DNA from: Desulfolucanica intricata
GTDB lineage: Bacteria; Bacillota; Desulfotomaculia; Desulfotomaculales; Desulfofarciminaceae
Direction: 5' to 3'
Length of the DNA: 64,000 bases
Assembly (NCBI RefSeq): GCF_001592105.1
Contig: NZ_BCWE01000004.1
Location: 186,001 to 250,000, forward strand
Within the stretch, counting starts at the first letter, position 1. Every line of letters starts with the position of its first letter. The notes below the pieces were generated by a model. That model did not search any database. It saw nothing but the letters and a program-made list of their open reading frames with translations, and had not been told where the DNA came from. The translations under genes were made by a program, and so were the position numbers. Below are positions 25,725 through 34,050 of this stretch, piece after piece.

Positions 25725-26864
25725 TTGAAAATAGCATTAATCTCCAGTGAAAAGCTCCCTGTACCGCCAATCAGAGGAGGAGCAGTTCAGCAGTATATAA
25801 ACGGGGTATTACCATATTTAAGAAAAAAACATGAGATTACGATTTTGAGTATCCAAGACCCGGAATTAAAGGAAATGGAAGTTGTAGAGCAGGTAAGATA
25901 TATTCGTATTCCGGGTGATACTAAGGAGAAGTTTTTTAAGGAGGCAGCCCGGGAATTAAAGCTTAATAACTATGATATAGTACACGTGTTTAATCGTCCG
26001 GTATCCTTGAAAAGATATTTTAAGGCGTCTCCCCATAGTAAATTTATTCTTAGCGTACACAATGAGATGTTTACACCAAAGAAAATTCCTTATACCCAAG
26101 CCGTGGAATGTATAAAGCGGGTCAGTCAGATAGTTACAATTAGCGATTTTATTCAGTGCGGGATTTTAAAAAATTTTCCGGAGGCAGCCGGAAAAATACG
26201 TACAATATACTCCGGGGTAGACCTGGAACAATTTCAACCCGTCTGGTCAGAACAAGCTATTAAAATAAGAGAGCAGGTTAAAAATGAGTACGGAATTAAT
26301 AATTCCAATGTAGTACTTTACGTCAGCCGTTTTTCACCGAAAAAAGGTTCTCATCTTGTACTGCAGGCTATGTCTGATGTTATACAGGAAAACCCACAAA
26401 CCGTTTTGCTGGTTGTCGGAAGCAAGTGGTATGGGTCTAATAAGGTAGATGAATATGTATCATATATTTATAAATTGGGGCAAAAAATTTCAGGTCATGT
26501 TATCTTTACAGGATTTATACCGCCTGCGGATATCTATAAATACTTTACTGTAGGAGATATTTTTGTTTGCGCCTCTCAATGGGAGGAGCCTCTGGCCAGA
26601 GTTCATTATGAGGCTATGGCGGCGGGGTTACCTATTATTACCACTAACCGGGGTGGAAATCCTGAGGTAGTTAAAGGTTTTGGAAACGGATTAGTCCTGA
26701 CAGGCTATGATTACTCTGAAGATTTTGCTGCGGCGATAAATTATCTGTTAAGAAACCCCAACCTAGCCCGGGAAATGGGCAGAAACGGTCGACGATTGGC
26801 TGAGGATCGATTTAGCTACAAGCGGGTGGCGGAGGATTTGTTAAGGTTGTACGAAGAGATTTAA
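25725..26864 (+). CDS. cotSA: Spore coat glycosyltransferase CotSA
   Basis: 379 residues of a GT4-type (GT-B fold) glycosyltransferase that closely follows Bacillus CotSA: MKIALISSEKLPVPPIRGGA, YDIVHVFNRP, FILSVHNEMF, TIYSGVDLEQFQPVW, VLYVSRFSPKKGSHLVLQA, VVGSKWYG, and the donor site FVCASQWEEPLARVHYEAMAAGLPIITTNRGGNPEVV. The TTG at 25725 follows GAGGCGGTGA and gives the family start. GTG 25716 overlaps that site. The cotS-cotSA pairing is conserved from Bacillus. It may glycosylate coat protein or coat polysaccharide; the substrate is unknown. Confidence 0.92.
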   Translation: MKIALISSEKLPVPPIRGGAVQQYINGVLPYLRKKHEITILSIQDPELKEMEVVEQVRYIRIPGDTKEKFFKEAARELKLNNYDIVHVFNRPVSLKRYFKASPHSKFILSVHNEMFTPKKIPYTQAVECIKRVSQIVTISDFIQCGILKNFPEAAGKIRTIYSGVDLEQFQPVWSEQAIKIREQVKNEYGINNSNVVLYVSRFSPKKGSHLVLQAMSDVIQENPQTVLLVVGSKWYGSNKVDEYVSYIYKLGQKISGHVIFTGFIPPADIYKYFTVGDIFVCASQWEEPLARVHYEAMAAGLPIITTNRGGNPEVVKGFGNGLVLTGYDYSEDFAAAINYLLRNPNLAREMGRNGRRLAEDRFSYKRVAEDLLRLYEEI

Positions 26865-27074
26865 TTATCTTTTTATAACTTTGTACCGAACTAAAAACCC
26901 CTTGATGTGCAAGATGAGTTAGTTAAACACATTCGAGGCGCTCTTAGAACGGTCCAAAATAAACCGTAGTACTGTCGGAGCGGAGCACCGGAACGAAGCG
27001 GGGATAAGTATCAATAAAGCCCGTGCCGGTATATAAAACTTAAGATTAATCAAAAAACATGCGTTACATAAAGC
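26865..27074. other. Convergent intergenic region between cotSA and capA
   Basis: 210 bases with no gene seen. The part at 26951-27030 is GC-richer than its surroundings and includes CGAAGCGGGGATAAGTATCA, which resembles CGAAGTAGGGATAGGTATCA at 43541-43560. Confidence 0.4.
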
Positions 27075-28271
27075 TTAGGTTCGAGTTTTTTCAATCAGCA
27101 TCACCGGCATAATCTCCTGCTCCGGTACACTAAGTAATGCAGTAGTTTCTTCCCAAACCTGCTGCAGCCTGGAGTAATCTTCCGCGGTCAGCAAAGAATC
27201 CTGTCCTTTTTGGTAATCATAAATTGCTTTCTCTACCGGCAGCACACGGTAGCGTAATTTTCCTCCACTGTTATAGGTATCTACCCACACCGGAATGTAA
27301 GCTGCTTTTTTTAGAGAGGTCTTCCCTGTTTGTTGGTTCTTTTCGATTTCCAGATTTAAGATAACACCTGAATCAGAGTATTGCCAGCGCTGGTTTGAAA
27401 TAAAGTTGCCCAGGGAGTAAATAATAAATTTTTCATGTATTTTTTCCATCGGCTGCAGTACGTGAACGTGGTCACCTAATATAATATCTGCACCGCTATT
27501 AAGAATATCCCGGGCCAATTTTTTTTGAGCTGCTGTGGGTTGGCGCATGTACTCTGTTCCAAAATGCAGGTAAACAATAACTAAATCTACATGTTTCTTT
27601 TTTAGGTTTTCAATGTCCTGTTTAATAATATCTAAGTCTACCATATTTACGGCATATTCTTTTCCGGGTGGAAGGGGTATACCGTTTGTAGTTTCGGTAT
27701 AGTTTAAAAAGCCAAGTTTGATTCCTTTAACCTCTTTGATTAGTAAACGCTTTCTTTCTTCCGGACTGCGGGCATTGCCAATATACTCCAGGCCGGCTTG
27801 CTCCAGGTTATTCAGGGTTGTTATAAGTCCGTTATACCCCATATCCATGCTGTGATTATTAGCTGTAGCTAAGATATCCACCCCCAGTACTTTTAGATCA
27901 TCGGCTAAAGCTGCCGGGCAATTGAAACAAGGATAACCCGAGTAACCTCTTTCTTTTCCTGCCAGCCTTGTTTCCAGATTGCCGATGGTGAGATCTGCAC
28001 TATTAAGATATTCTGCTACCGGTTCAAAGATTGGTTTAAAATCATAACTTTGTGTTGTGGTATCATAGGCAGAGTTTATAATAGGGATATGCATTAAAAA
28101 ATCTCCGATTGCTGTCAATTTTATGATAGTGGTCGTGGATGGTTGCTTCGTTTCTTCTTCTATAGCTTGATTTATTTTATAACTGATTATTGAGTTGGTA
28201 TAAAAAGATACTGATAAGAGAAATAGAAGTATAAAGATAAAAAGATCTTTAATAAATTTTTTATTCAACAA
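27075..28271 (-). CDS. CapA family (poly-gamma-glutamate synthesis-like) protein
   Basis: 398 residues. One N-terminal membrane anchor (DLFIFILLFLLSVSFYTNSIISY) is followed by a CapA/PgsA metallophosphatase-like domain. It shows LTAIGDFLMH, NLETRLAG, ATANNHSMDMGYNGL, LGFLNYTETTNG, VIVYLHFGTEY, ADIILGDHVHVLQP and YSLGNFISNQ. CapA proteins act in poly-gamma-glutamate capsule export or processing, but CapB and CapC are absent here, so the substrate is open. TTG 28271 sits seven bases after AAAGGAAG and is preferred over GTG 28277, which touches it. A minus-strand terminator-like hairpin lies in its leader. Confidence 0.85.
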   Translation of the reverse strand: MLNKKFIKDLFIFILLFLLSVSFYTNSIISYKINQAIEEETKQPSTTTIIKLTAIGDFLMHIPIINSAYDTTTQSYDFKPIFEPVAEYLNSADLTIGNLETRLAGKERGYSGYPCFNCPAALADDLKVLGVDILATANNHSMDMGYNGLITTLNNLEQAGLEYIGNARSPEERKRLLIKEVKGIKLGFLNYTETTNGIPLPPGKEYAVNMVDLDIIKQDIENLKKKHVDLVIVYLHFGTEYMRQPTAAQKKLARDILNSGADIILGDHVHVLQPMEKIHEKFIIYSLGNFISNQRWQYSDSGVILNLEIEKNQQTGKTSLKKAAYIPVWVDTYNSGGKLRYRVLPVEKAIYDYQKGQDSLLTAEDYSRLQQVWEETTALLSVPEQEIMPVMLIEKTRT

Positions 28272-28339
28272 TGGCACTTCCTTTATTAGTTAATTATTAT
28301 ACACTTTCTATAAAATAGATAATAATTCCTCCAATGGTA

Positions 28340-28371
28340 AAAAAATACCCCGTAAAAATTTTACGGAGTAG
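28340..28371 (-). terminator. Terminator-like hairpin in the capA leader
   Basis: On the minus strand, ACTCCGTAAAA pairs with TTTTACGGGGT, followed by ATTTTTTT. No minus-strand gene lies upstream, so it would act within the leader of capA. Confidence 0.6.
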
Positions 28372-28691
28372 AAGGGAGAGAATAGGGGTTAGTTATATCA
28401 CTTCCATTATAATTTGCTATTATTATTAATTTCATTCTTTATTTAGGGTTAGGATTATTAATTTTTTTGGTTTAACTTGTATTTAATAAGATGATTAATT
28501 AAACTTTAAAAAAATTTAAATTAAAATTCATTTTACCGTAATAAGCTATTAACTCTATTGCTATATACTTAGTAGATAAGGTGTATACACTATAAATCAG
28601 ATTACTGTGCTTCGAATAATAAAATTATTTATTAGTAACAGGCATTTGATATAAATAGCAAATGCCTATTGCTGTGAATGGAGAGTAACTA
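28372..28691. other. AT-rich divergent region between capA and pstC
   Basis: 320 bases with no gene. Near pstC, TTAGTA-N16-TATAAA (28570-28597) is a plausible sigma-A promoter. GGCATTTG (28641-28648) and CAAATGCC (28659-28666) form a hairpin just before the pstC ribosome site. A TATAAT on the minus strand near 28410 could start a capA leader transcript. No clear PhoP box repeats were seen. Confidence 0.4.
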
Positions 28692-29546
28692 ATGAAACGC
28701 TTACATGAAAAGATAATTGAAAAAGTGTTTTTATTAAGTGCTATTACAGGGATTTTTATAGTTTTTTTAATTCTCTTTTTTATATTTACCGAAGGGATAC
28801 CGGTAATGCAAAAATACGGATTATCCCATTTTCTTTTTGAAACTGCCTGGCGGCCTAAAAATAATTTATTCGGGTTATTACCTATGATTTTAGGGTCTTT
28901 TTATGTTACTCTCGGGGCCTTGTTGTTAGGTGTACCCGTTGGTATCGGATGTGCTATATATCTTGCTGAAATTGCCCCAAGGTGGTTGGCTAGGGCAGTT
29001 AGACCGTTAATTGAGCTTTTAGCCGGGATACCTTCAATTGTTTACGGTTTTTTTGGATTAGTGGTGATCGTGCCTTTCATTATGGAACATTTAGGAGGCC
29101 GCGGTTTAAGCACACTGGCAGCTTCCGTTGTTCTGGGTATGATGATTTTACCTACTGTTATAAATGTTTCTGAGGATGCCATCCGGGCGGTACCTAATGA
29201 ATATCGTGAAGGTTCTTATGCCCTTGGAGCGGGTCTTTGGCAAACTATATCCAAAGTGGTTCTGCCAACTGCGCGTTCCGGATTAATTGCAGCAGTGATT
29301 TTAGGTATGGGGAGGGCTATCGGAGAGACCATGGCAGTAATTTTAGTAGCCGGTAATGCTCCGGCAATACCCGGTTCTCCGCTGGACATGGTACGGACTT
29401 TAACAGCAAATATTGCTATTGAAATGGGTTATGCTGCCGGTGATCATGCCGGAGCACTTTTTGCAACAGGTATAATTTTGGTTGTGATTATTATGCTGCT
29501 AAATACTTTGATTACTTTAATTCCAGGTAAGGTAGGTGAAAAATAG
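28692..29546 (+). CDS. pstC: Phosphate ABC transporter permease PstC
   Basis: 284 residues with six predicted membrane segments, starting at about 12-34. The PstC signature is in MILGSFYVTLGALLLGVPVGIGCAIYLAEIAP. The inner-membrane coupling loop is EDAIRAVPNEYREGSYALGAGLWQT, followed by MGRAIGETMAVILVAGNAP. The ATG follows ATGGAGAG. pstA follows at once. Unusually, no pstS (phosphate-binding protein) precedes it, and pstB-phoU are 15 kb away. Confidence 0.94.
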   Translation: MKRLHEKIIEKVFLLSAITGIFIVFLILFFIFTEGIPVMQKYGLSHFLFETAWRPKNNLFGLLPMILGSFYVTLGALLLGVPVGIGCAIYLAEIAPRWLARAVRPLIELLAGIPSIVYGFFGLVVIVPFIMEHLGGRGLSTLAASVVLGMMILPTVINVSEDAIRAVPNEYREGSYALGAGLWQTISKVVLPTARSGLIAAVILGMGRAIGETMAVILVAGNAPAIPGSPLDMVRTLTANIAIEMGYAAGDHAGALFATGIILVVIIMLLNTLITLIPGKVGEK

Positions 29547-29548
29547 CT

Positions 29549-30400
29549 GTGCGAAAAGCTGTATATATTCAGGAGAAAATAGCTAAGATTTTATTAATAT
29601 TGTCAGTAGTGTTAACCTTAGGTGCTTTAGCAGCCATTGTTTTTCATATTTTTTCTCACGGAATTAGAGAAATCAACTTGGAGTTTTTACTGGAATCTCC
29701 TCGTGATATGGGGAGAGAGGGCGGGGTTTTCCCCACCATCATCGGGACTTTTTATGTGGTGCTGATTGCAGTTGCGGCAGCTGCACCAATTGGAGTTTTT
29801 GCGGCCCTTTATTTGGCTGAATATTCCCGTTTAGGTATGTTAGTAGGAGTAATAAGATATGCAGTTAATACTTTAGCTGCTATTCCTTCTATAATTTTTG
29901 GTCTGTTCGGGTTTACTTTTTTGGTTATCTTCTTAGGACTAGGTTGGAGTGTATTGTCCGGTGGTCTTACTCTGGCGATTATGATTTTACCTACAATTAT
30001 GCGTACTACCGAAGAAGCGATTAAAACAGTGCCTTCCGATTATCGTGAGGGCAGCTTTGCTTTAGGTGCCACCAAGTGGCAAACTATCCGTTATGTGGTA
30101 CTGCCGAACGCTTTACCCGGTATCATAACCGGTGTAATACTTGGTATAGGAAGATCTGTGGGTGAAACAGCAGCTGTTCTTTTAACTGCCGGTAGTTCTT
30201 TACAGGTGCCGGTGTCTATCTTTGATCCGGCCAGAACTTTATCGTTGCACTTATACTTACTGGCTTTTGAAGGAATTTCTTTTGAAAAAGCATATGCTAC
30301 AGCTACTGTACTAATGATATTAGTTTTAATGACAAATTTATTGGCAAACTTTGTTATTAAAAAGACTGTTATTAAAAAGACTATTGTTAAAAGTTCATGA
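29549..30400 (+). CDS. pstA: Phosphate ABC transporter permease PstA
   Basis: 283 residues with about six membrane segments. The loop EEAIKTVPSDYREGSFALGATKWQTI is the ABC coupling helix. GRSVGETAAVLLTAGSS and FDPARTLSLHLYLLAFEG are PstA-typical. The GTG start lies two bases after pstC behind AGGTGAAAA, so the two are translationally coupled. The C-terminus ends in a short Lys/Thr repeat (KKTVIKKTIVKSS). Confidence 0.94.
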   Translation: MRKAVYIQEKIAKILLILSVVLTLGALAAIVFHIFSHGIREINLEFLLESPRDMGREGGVFPTIIGTFYVVLIAVAAAAPIGVFAALYLAEYSRLGMLVGVIRYAVNTLAAIPSIIFGLFGFTFLVIFLGLGWSVLSGGLTLAIMILPTIMRTTEEAIKTVPSDYREGSFALGATKWQTIRYVVLPNALPGIITGVILGIGRSVGETAAVLLTAGSSLQVPVSIFDPARTLSLHLYLLAFEGISFEKAYATATVLMILVLMTNLLANFVIKKTVIKKTIVKSS

Positions 30401-30558
30401 AGGTAATTTTCACGGTAAAATATGTCGCTTAGCTGACCTTTACAATTTTCAGAAAATTAGATACAATAATTCTTAATAAATTTTTTTGCGGGCTTTAATA
30501 TGCTATGCAATAATATTAAATCATCATAATAAATAATATCGGTCGCAATAAAATAGTC

Positions 30559-30587
30559 ACATTTTATTTTTAGTTTTTCATATAATA
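30559..30587 (+). promoter_or_regulatory. Possible promoter of the STAS protein gene
   Basis: CATATAATA (30579-30587) fits a sigma-K -10, with AC 18 bases upstream (one more than ideal). The same bases contain a sigma-A TATAAT without a good -35, so the type is undecided. Confidence 0.3.
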
Positions 30588-30638
30588 GGGGATAAGGATT
30601 TTAGTTAAGCAGATTTTTAAAAGGGGATGATGTTTTAT

Positions 30639-30947
30639 ATGGTCACAGTTTTGCAGCATAATGGTGAAGTTGTAGTCAAAGGTATTATTATTAATCACCA
30701 TTTTGGAATTCTTAAAGAGTACCTTGAAGAATATGTAAAAACAAATAAACATATTAAACTTAACTTAAAAGAGCTGGAATTCATTGATGAGAACGGTGCA
30801 ATGGAGTTAATGACCTTGGCCGGTAAAATGAAACAGCAAGGAATTAATTTTGAGATTACCAGTATTTCGGATAAAGTTATGAACAAATTTATCCAGTTGG
30901 GTGCTAAGATTTGGTTGGGAAAAAACTTGTTTAGTAAAGTGGGGTAG
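30639..30947 (+). CDS. STAS domain protein
   Basis: 102 residues with the STAS (anti-sigma antagonist-like) pattern: beta strands VVVKGIIINHHFG and IKLNLKELEFIDENGAMELMTLAGKMKQQGINFEITSIS, then a C-terminal helix. In SpoIIAA-like proteins the serine after D is phosphorylated. Here that position appears as E (DENG), so regulation by phosphorylation is doubtful. ATG 30639 is chosen because AAGGGG precedes it; two ATGs at 30627 and 30630 are too close to that site. It stands alone. Confidence 0.65.
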   Translation: MVTVLQHNGEVVVKGIIINHHFGILKEYLEEYVKTNKHIKLNLKELEFIDENGAMELMTLAGKMKQQGINFEITSISDKVMNKFIQLGAKIWLGKNLFSKVG

Positions 30948-30968
30948 TTTATTAGTTATAATTTAGAT

Positions 30969-30998
30969 GCTTATTTGGCCATATATAGCCAAATAAGC
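30969..30998. repeat. Perfect 11-bp inverted repeat after the STAS gene
   Basis: GCTTATTTGGC (30969-30979) and GCCAAATAAGC (30988-30998) with an 8-base loop and no T run. It may be a terminator or part of a larger RNA fold with the hairpins at 31002-31086. Confidence 0.7.
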
Positions 30999-31058
30999 AG
31001 TGGAAGGTATTTATAATAAAGATTTAAAAACTAAATATTTATTTCAAGTTTATACCTT

Positions 31059-31086
31059 CCCTATCTTAATAATAGGGATTTTTTAA
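31059..31086 (+). terminator. Intrinsic terminator downstream of the STAS gene
   Basis: CCCTAT (31059-31064) pairs with ATAGGG (31072-31077), followed by ATTTTTTAAT. Confidence 0.7.
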
Positions 31087-31150
31087 TCTACTCTGTTCTT
31101 GTGTTCACATGTACATATTTTTTAGAAAACAGTTTATTTCAGTAAAGTGG

Positions 31151-31179
31151 TTGTTTGATTGATTAAATTAGTGTAGAAT
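31151..31179 (+). promoter_or_regulatory. Sigma-A promoter of ytxC
   Basis: TTGTTT (31151-31156), a 17-base spacer and TAGAAT (31174-31179), 32 bases before the ATG. Confidence 0.5.
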
Positions 31180-31210
31180 AATTACGAGTCTTGATAAGTT
31201 GGGTGAGAAT

Positions 31211-32032
31211 ATGATATGTGTTTACAATGCCCATAGTTATAACCTGGTACAAAAGGAATCTACACAACAAATATTAGCTCAAACCCATTACATTACAACC
31301 AATACCGAAGTTAAGGTTATGATTTGGTGTAATATAAACACGTTTAAAATAAAAAAGGCTGTCTGGGAGATATACCGTACCCCGGAAAAAATAGCTATGT
31401 CCAGTGAGGAAGTTCCCGGTTTACAAGGAGTCAGAGCTTATTTTGGCTGCGGGCCTGCTCTACGGGAAAACTTAAGCGGGGAAATGTCAGAATTAAAACG
31501 TAAATTATTTGCTGATACTATAACAGCTGTCATCCAGGCAGAGGTTTATTTGTTACCTGAACGGGGGTATACCTCCCTGGCAGCTTATGACAGGTATTGG
31601 GATGATATGTACGCCGGTGCCTGCCGTTATTACAGTAATTTAGAAAGGGTTACCAGTAAATTAATGGACTATGCAGGTGTTGATAATTCGTTAAGCAGTC
31701 TTTTTGTGCGCCAGCAGCACTTGAATATAAATCAGGTTGATACAGATAAGATTATTGTTAATGCTGCTTTAAATGATTTCTTCCATGAAATGGCTGTAAT
31801 TATAGAGATAGCTGCCGGAAGTTTAATTATTGAAAGAATATTTGCCGAAATACTACGTTCACCGGATCGAGTATGTAAAGAAGCTGCTTTACTGGTTGAT
31901 AGGTTAAAAGGTAAAACATTAAAGGCTATGACAAAAAAAGAATTAATAAATTTATTGGGTGCCCGGCAAGGCTGTACACATCTTATTGAGTTAATATATA
32001 ATAGTATTAATGATGCATATAAACTGATTTGA
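31211..32032 (+). CDS. ytxC: Putative sporulation protein YtxC
   Basis: 273 residues, close to the about 280 of YtxC proteins. The centre, EVYLLPERGYTSLAAYDRYWDDMYAG, and the C-terminal helical half (NQVDTDKIIVNAALNDFFHEMAVIIEIAAGSLIIERIFAEILRSP) resemble the family. It is found only in spore formers and its function is unknown. ATG 31211 is preferred, with GGGTGAG before it; the frame is open to TTG 31199. Confidence 0.7.
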   Translation: MICVYNAHSYNLVQKESTQQILAQTHYITTNTEVKVMIWCNINTFKIKKAVWEIYRTPEKIAMSSEEVPGLQGVRAYFGCGPALRENLSGEMSELKRKLFADTITAVIQAEVYLLPERGYTSLAAYDRYWDDMYAGACRYYSNLERVTSKLMDYAGVDNSLSSLFVRQQHLNINQVDTDKIIVNAALNDFFHEMAVIIEIAAGSLIIERIFAEILRSPDRVCKEAALLVDRLKGKTLKAMTKKELINLLGARQGCTHLIELIYNSINDAYKLI

Positions 32033-32074
32033 CTGTTATTTAAATGATTAAACAGTAGGATGAGAGGTGAGTGA

Positions 32075-32329
32075 ATGAGTAGTGGATATAAGTGGACCTA
32101 CCGGGAAAACCAACCTTGCCTGTATGAGTACAAGGTAGGAAATCGTGGTGTAATTTGCCTTAGGTTTGGTTGTTCACCGGCCTGTGTGACGTGTAAATAT
32201 TCCCGTACTCAGAATACCCCGGCTTGTTATGAGGCATTACCGGGTTTTCCGGAAGATTGTATATCTAAGTATTTTATTGAAGAATGTAAAAAGTTCTGTA
32301 AATTTGCAAATCATGACAGTGATTATTAA
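32075..32329 (+). CDS. Small cysteine-rich protein of unknown function
   Basis: 84 residues with nine cysteines (C15, C28, C33, C37, C40, C51, C62, C71, C75), including a compact CSPACVTC cluster. The spacing suggests metal or iron-sulfur binding, or disulfides; no named family is recognised. The ATG follows ATGAGAGGTGAG and codon use is like its neighbours, so the gene looks real. It lies 42 bases after ytxC and 123 bases before a Crp/Fnr regulator. Confidence 0.6.
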   Translation: MSSGYKWTYRENQPCLYEYKVGNRGVICLRFGCSPACVTCKYSRTQNTPACYEALPGFPEDCISKYFIEECKKFCKFANHDSDY

Positions 32330-32452
32330 TGATGTTTGCAGTTTTTTTTTGCTTCAAATTTTCAAAATATTTGTTAACTTGTAATGTATTAGACATAGTT
32401 TCATAATAATATTTGTCGGATGTTTTCTAATTGACATAGGAGTGATGCAATA

Positions 32453-33142
32453 ATGGAAGATTTGAGAAATATGGAAACTTTTAATAATATAGAAGCCCTG
32501 GTTTTGGATGAAGCTGAAAAAGAAGTGATAAAACAGGTTGGCACCAAAGTTACTTATCCAAAGGGACAGGTTATATTCTCAGCCGGTGATGTGGCAAACC
32601 GTGTTTATTATATTGAAAGCGGTTATGTAAAAATATATAAATTAAATGCCGACGGTCGGAAGGTTAACGTAGGTAGTATACGTAATCCGGGAGAAATGAT
32701 GGGGCTTGCAGAGACTCTTTATGACGGAGAAAGAACTTGTTTTGCCGGAACAATGTCAGATGTGACTGTTTATGTAATAGCAAAAAAAGATTTTCTCGAA
32801 ATTATGACTGATAATCATTACTTGTCCATTAAGGTTGCCAGGCTGCTTGGTGCCCGTATGCGTGAGGCTGAGTCTATCATTCATGAGTTGGTATGTTGGC
32901 AGGTGCCGGGCCGGTTAGCACTGTTGTTGCTGAAAATAGGAGAACGTTGTGGAATTGAAACCGATGATGGTACAAAAATTAATTTGCGCCTTACTCACGA
33001 GGAAATAGCAAGTATGATTGGTACTTCCCGCCAGACAGTAACATCATTGTTAAATACATTTAAACATGAAGAAAGTATTGCTGTTGAAGGCCGAGAGATT
33101 AAAATTACAGATGCAAAAAAATTAGCCAGTTGGGTAGTGTAA
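32453..33142 (+). CDS. Crp/Fnr family transcriptional regulator
   Basis: 229 residues. The N-terminal cyclic-nucleotide-binding-like domain (VTYPKGQVIFSAGDVANRVYYIESGYVKIYKLNADGRKVNVGSI, about 33-76) is followed by a long helix and a C-terminal winged helix (LRLTHEEIASMIGTSRQTVTSLLNTF near 181-206). There is no N-terminal cysteine cluster of the FNR iron-sulfur type, so it may bind a small effector. The target is unknown. The ATG follows AGGAGTG. A terminator follows. Confidence 0.88.
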   Translation: MEDLRNMETFNNIEALVLDEAEKEVIKQVGTKVTYPKGQVIFSAGDVANRVYYIESGYVKIYKLNADGRKVNVGSIRNPGEMMGLAETLYDGERTCFAGTMSDVTVYVIAKKDFLEIMTDNHYLSIKVARLLGARMREAESIIHELVCWQVPGRLALLLLKIGERCGIETDDGTKINLRLTHEEIASMIGTSRQTVTSLLNTFKHEESIAVEGREIKITDAKKLASWVV

Positions 33143-33146
33143 AAAT

Positions 33147-33178
33147 GACCGGCATGAAAACCGGTCTTTATTTTTATT
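33147..33178 (+). terminator. Intrinsic terminator after the Crp/Fnr gene
   Basis: GACCGG (33147-33152) pairs with CCGGTC (33161-33166), followed by TTTATTTTTATT. Confidence 0.8.
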
Positions 33179-33274
33179 ATTTTTTGATGTAAGATAGAAA
33201 ATATTTAAACTTAAGAATTAGTATTATTGTACATTAATAAATCAGAAAAATCTGTTAATTATTTTCTTGTAGAC

Positions 33275-33318
33275 AAAAAATACAGAATATTATAATAAAT
33301 AAAAAATACAGAATATTA
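33275..33318 (+). repeat. 18-bp direct repeat upstream of a methyltransferase gene
   Basis: AAAAAATACAGAATATTA occurs at 33275-33292 and again at 33301-33318, 26 bases apart, ending 15 bases before the ribosome site of the next gene. A regulator binding site is possible. Confidence 0.75.
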
Positions 33319-33343
33319 CAAAAATAAACTATGAGGTGGTAAA

Positions 33344-33991
33344 ATGTTAATTGAGAAGAAAGATGTTATAGTTCAATTAAACGGTTGCCGTCTGACTGTT
33401 CGAGTAGTTAAGGATATAGAGGCTATTATTACGGATCCCGAAGATGAGGATAAAATTCCTTTGTGGGCTGATATCTGGCCCGCTGCCCGGGGGATGGCCA
33501 AATATATTTGGGATTACGTAAATTTTAATGGTGCGGAAACTTTAGAGCTGGGGGCAGGTGTAGGTTTGGCCGGAGTTGCGGCAGCGCTAAAAGATGCTCG
33601 GCTTACAGTTACGGACTATAACGAGCAGGCTCTGGCACTGACTCAGGAAAATTTACGGTTAAACGGAGTTGATAATGCACAAAGTTTTCTAGGGGATTGG
33701 CGAAACTTTACACTGAAAAATCGATATAAATGGATTATTGGGTCGGATGTATTGTACGATCCAAAGCTAAATTATTACATTAAAGATATTATTAAGACGA
33801 ATTTGGAACCCGGTGGCCAGTTATTATTTTCACACCCGGGGCGTAAGCCTACATACGATTTTATTAATTACTTAGTTAGTGAGGGTTTTATAGAAAAGCG
33901 GGTGGAAATACCGGTGCAAATTGATGACCCCTTTTTTCCCTATTATAATATTTTAGTTCACCATCTGGAGCAAAGGGAGGGAGGTGTGTAA
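33344..33991 (+). CDS. Class I SAM-dependent methyltransferase (protein-lysine methyltransferase-like)
   Basis: 215 residues. The arrangement PLWADIWPAARGMAKYI, then motif I LELGAGVGLAGVAAAL near 67-82, TVTDYNEQALALTQENLRLNG and the DVLYD motif resembles the METTL20/METTL21/FAM86 group of protein-lysine methyltransferases. The substrate is unknown (electron transfer flavoprotein is the substrate of some relatives). The ATG follows ATGAGGTGG. A direct repeat lies directly upstream. Confidence 0.8.
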   Translation: MLIEKKDVIVQLNGCRLTVRVVKDIEAIITDPEDEDKIPLWADIWPAARGMAKYIWDYVNFNGAETLELGAGVGLAGVAAALKDARLTVTDYNEQALALTQENLRLNGVDNAQSFLGDWRNFTLKNRYKWIIGSDVLYDPKLNYYIKDIIKTNLEPGGQLLFSHPGRKPTYDFINYLVSEGFIEKRVEIPVQIDDPFFPYYNILVHHLEQREGGV

Positions 33992-34050
33992 AACTTTATC
34001 CTGTGTAATATAATAAAGATGTAATAGATAATAGGCAGGAGGCATTTACT

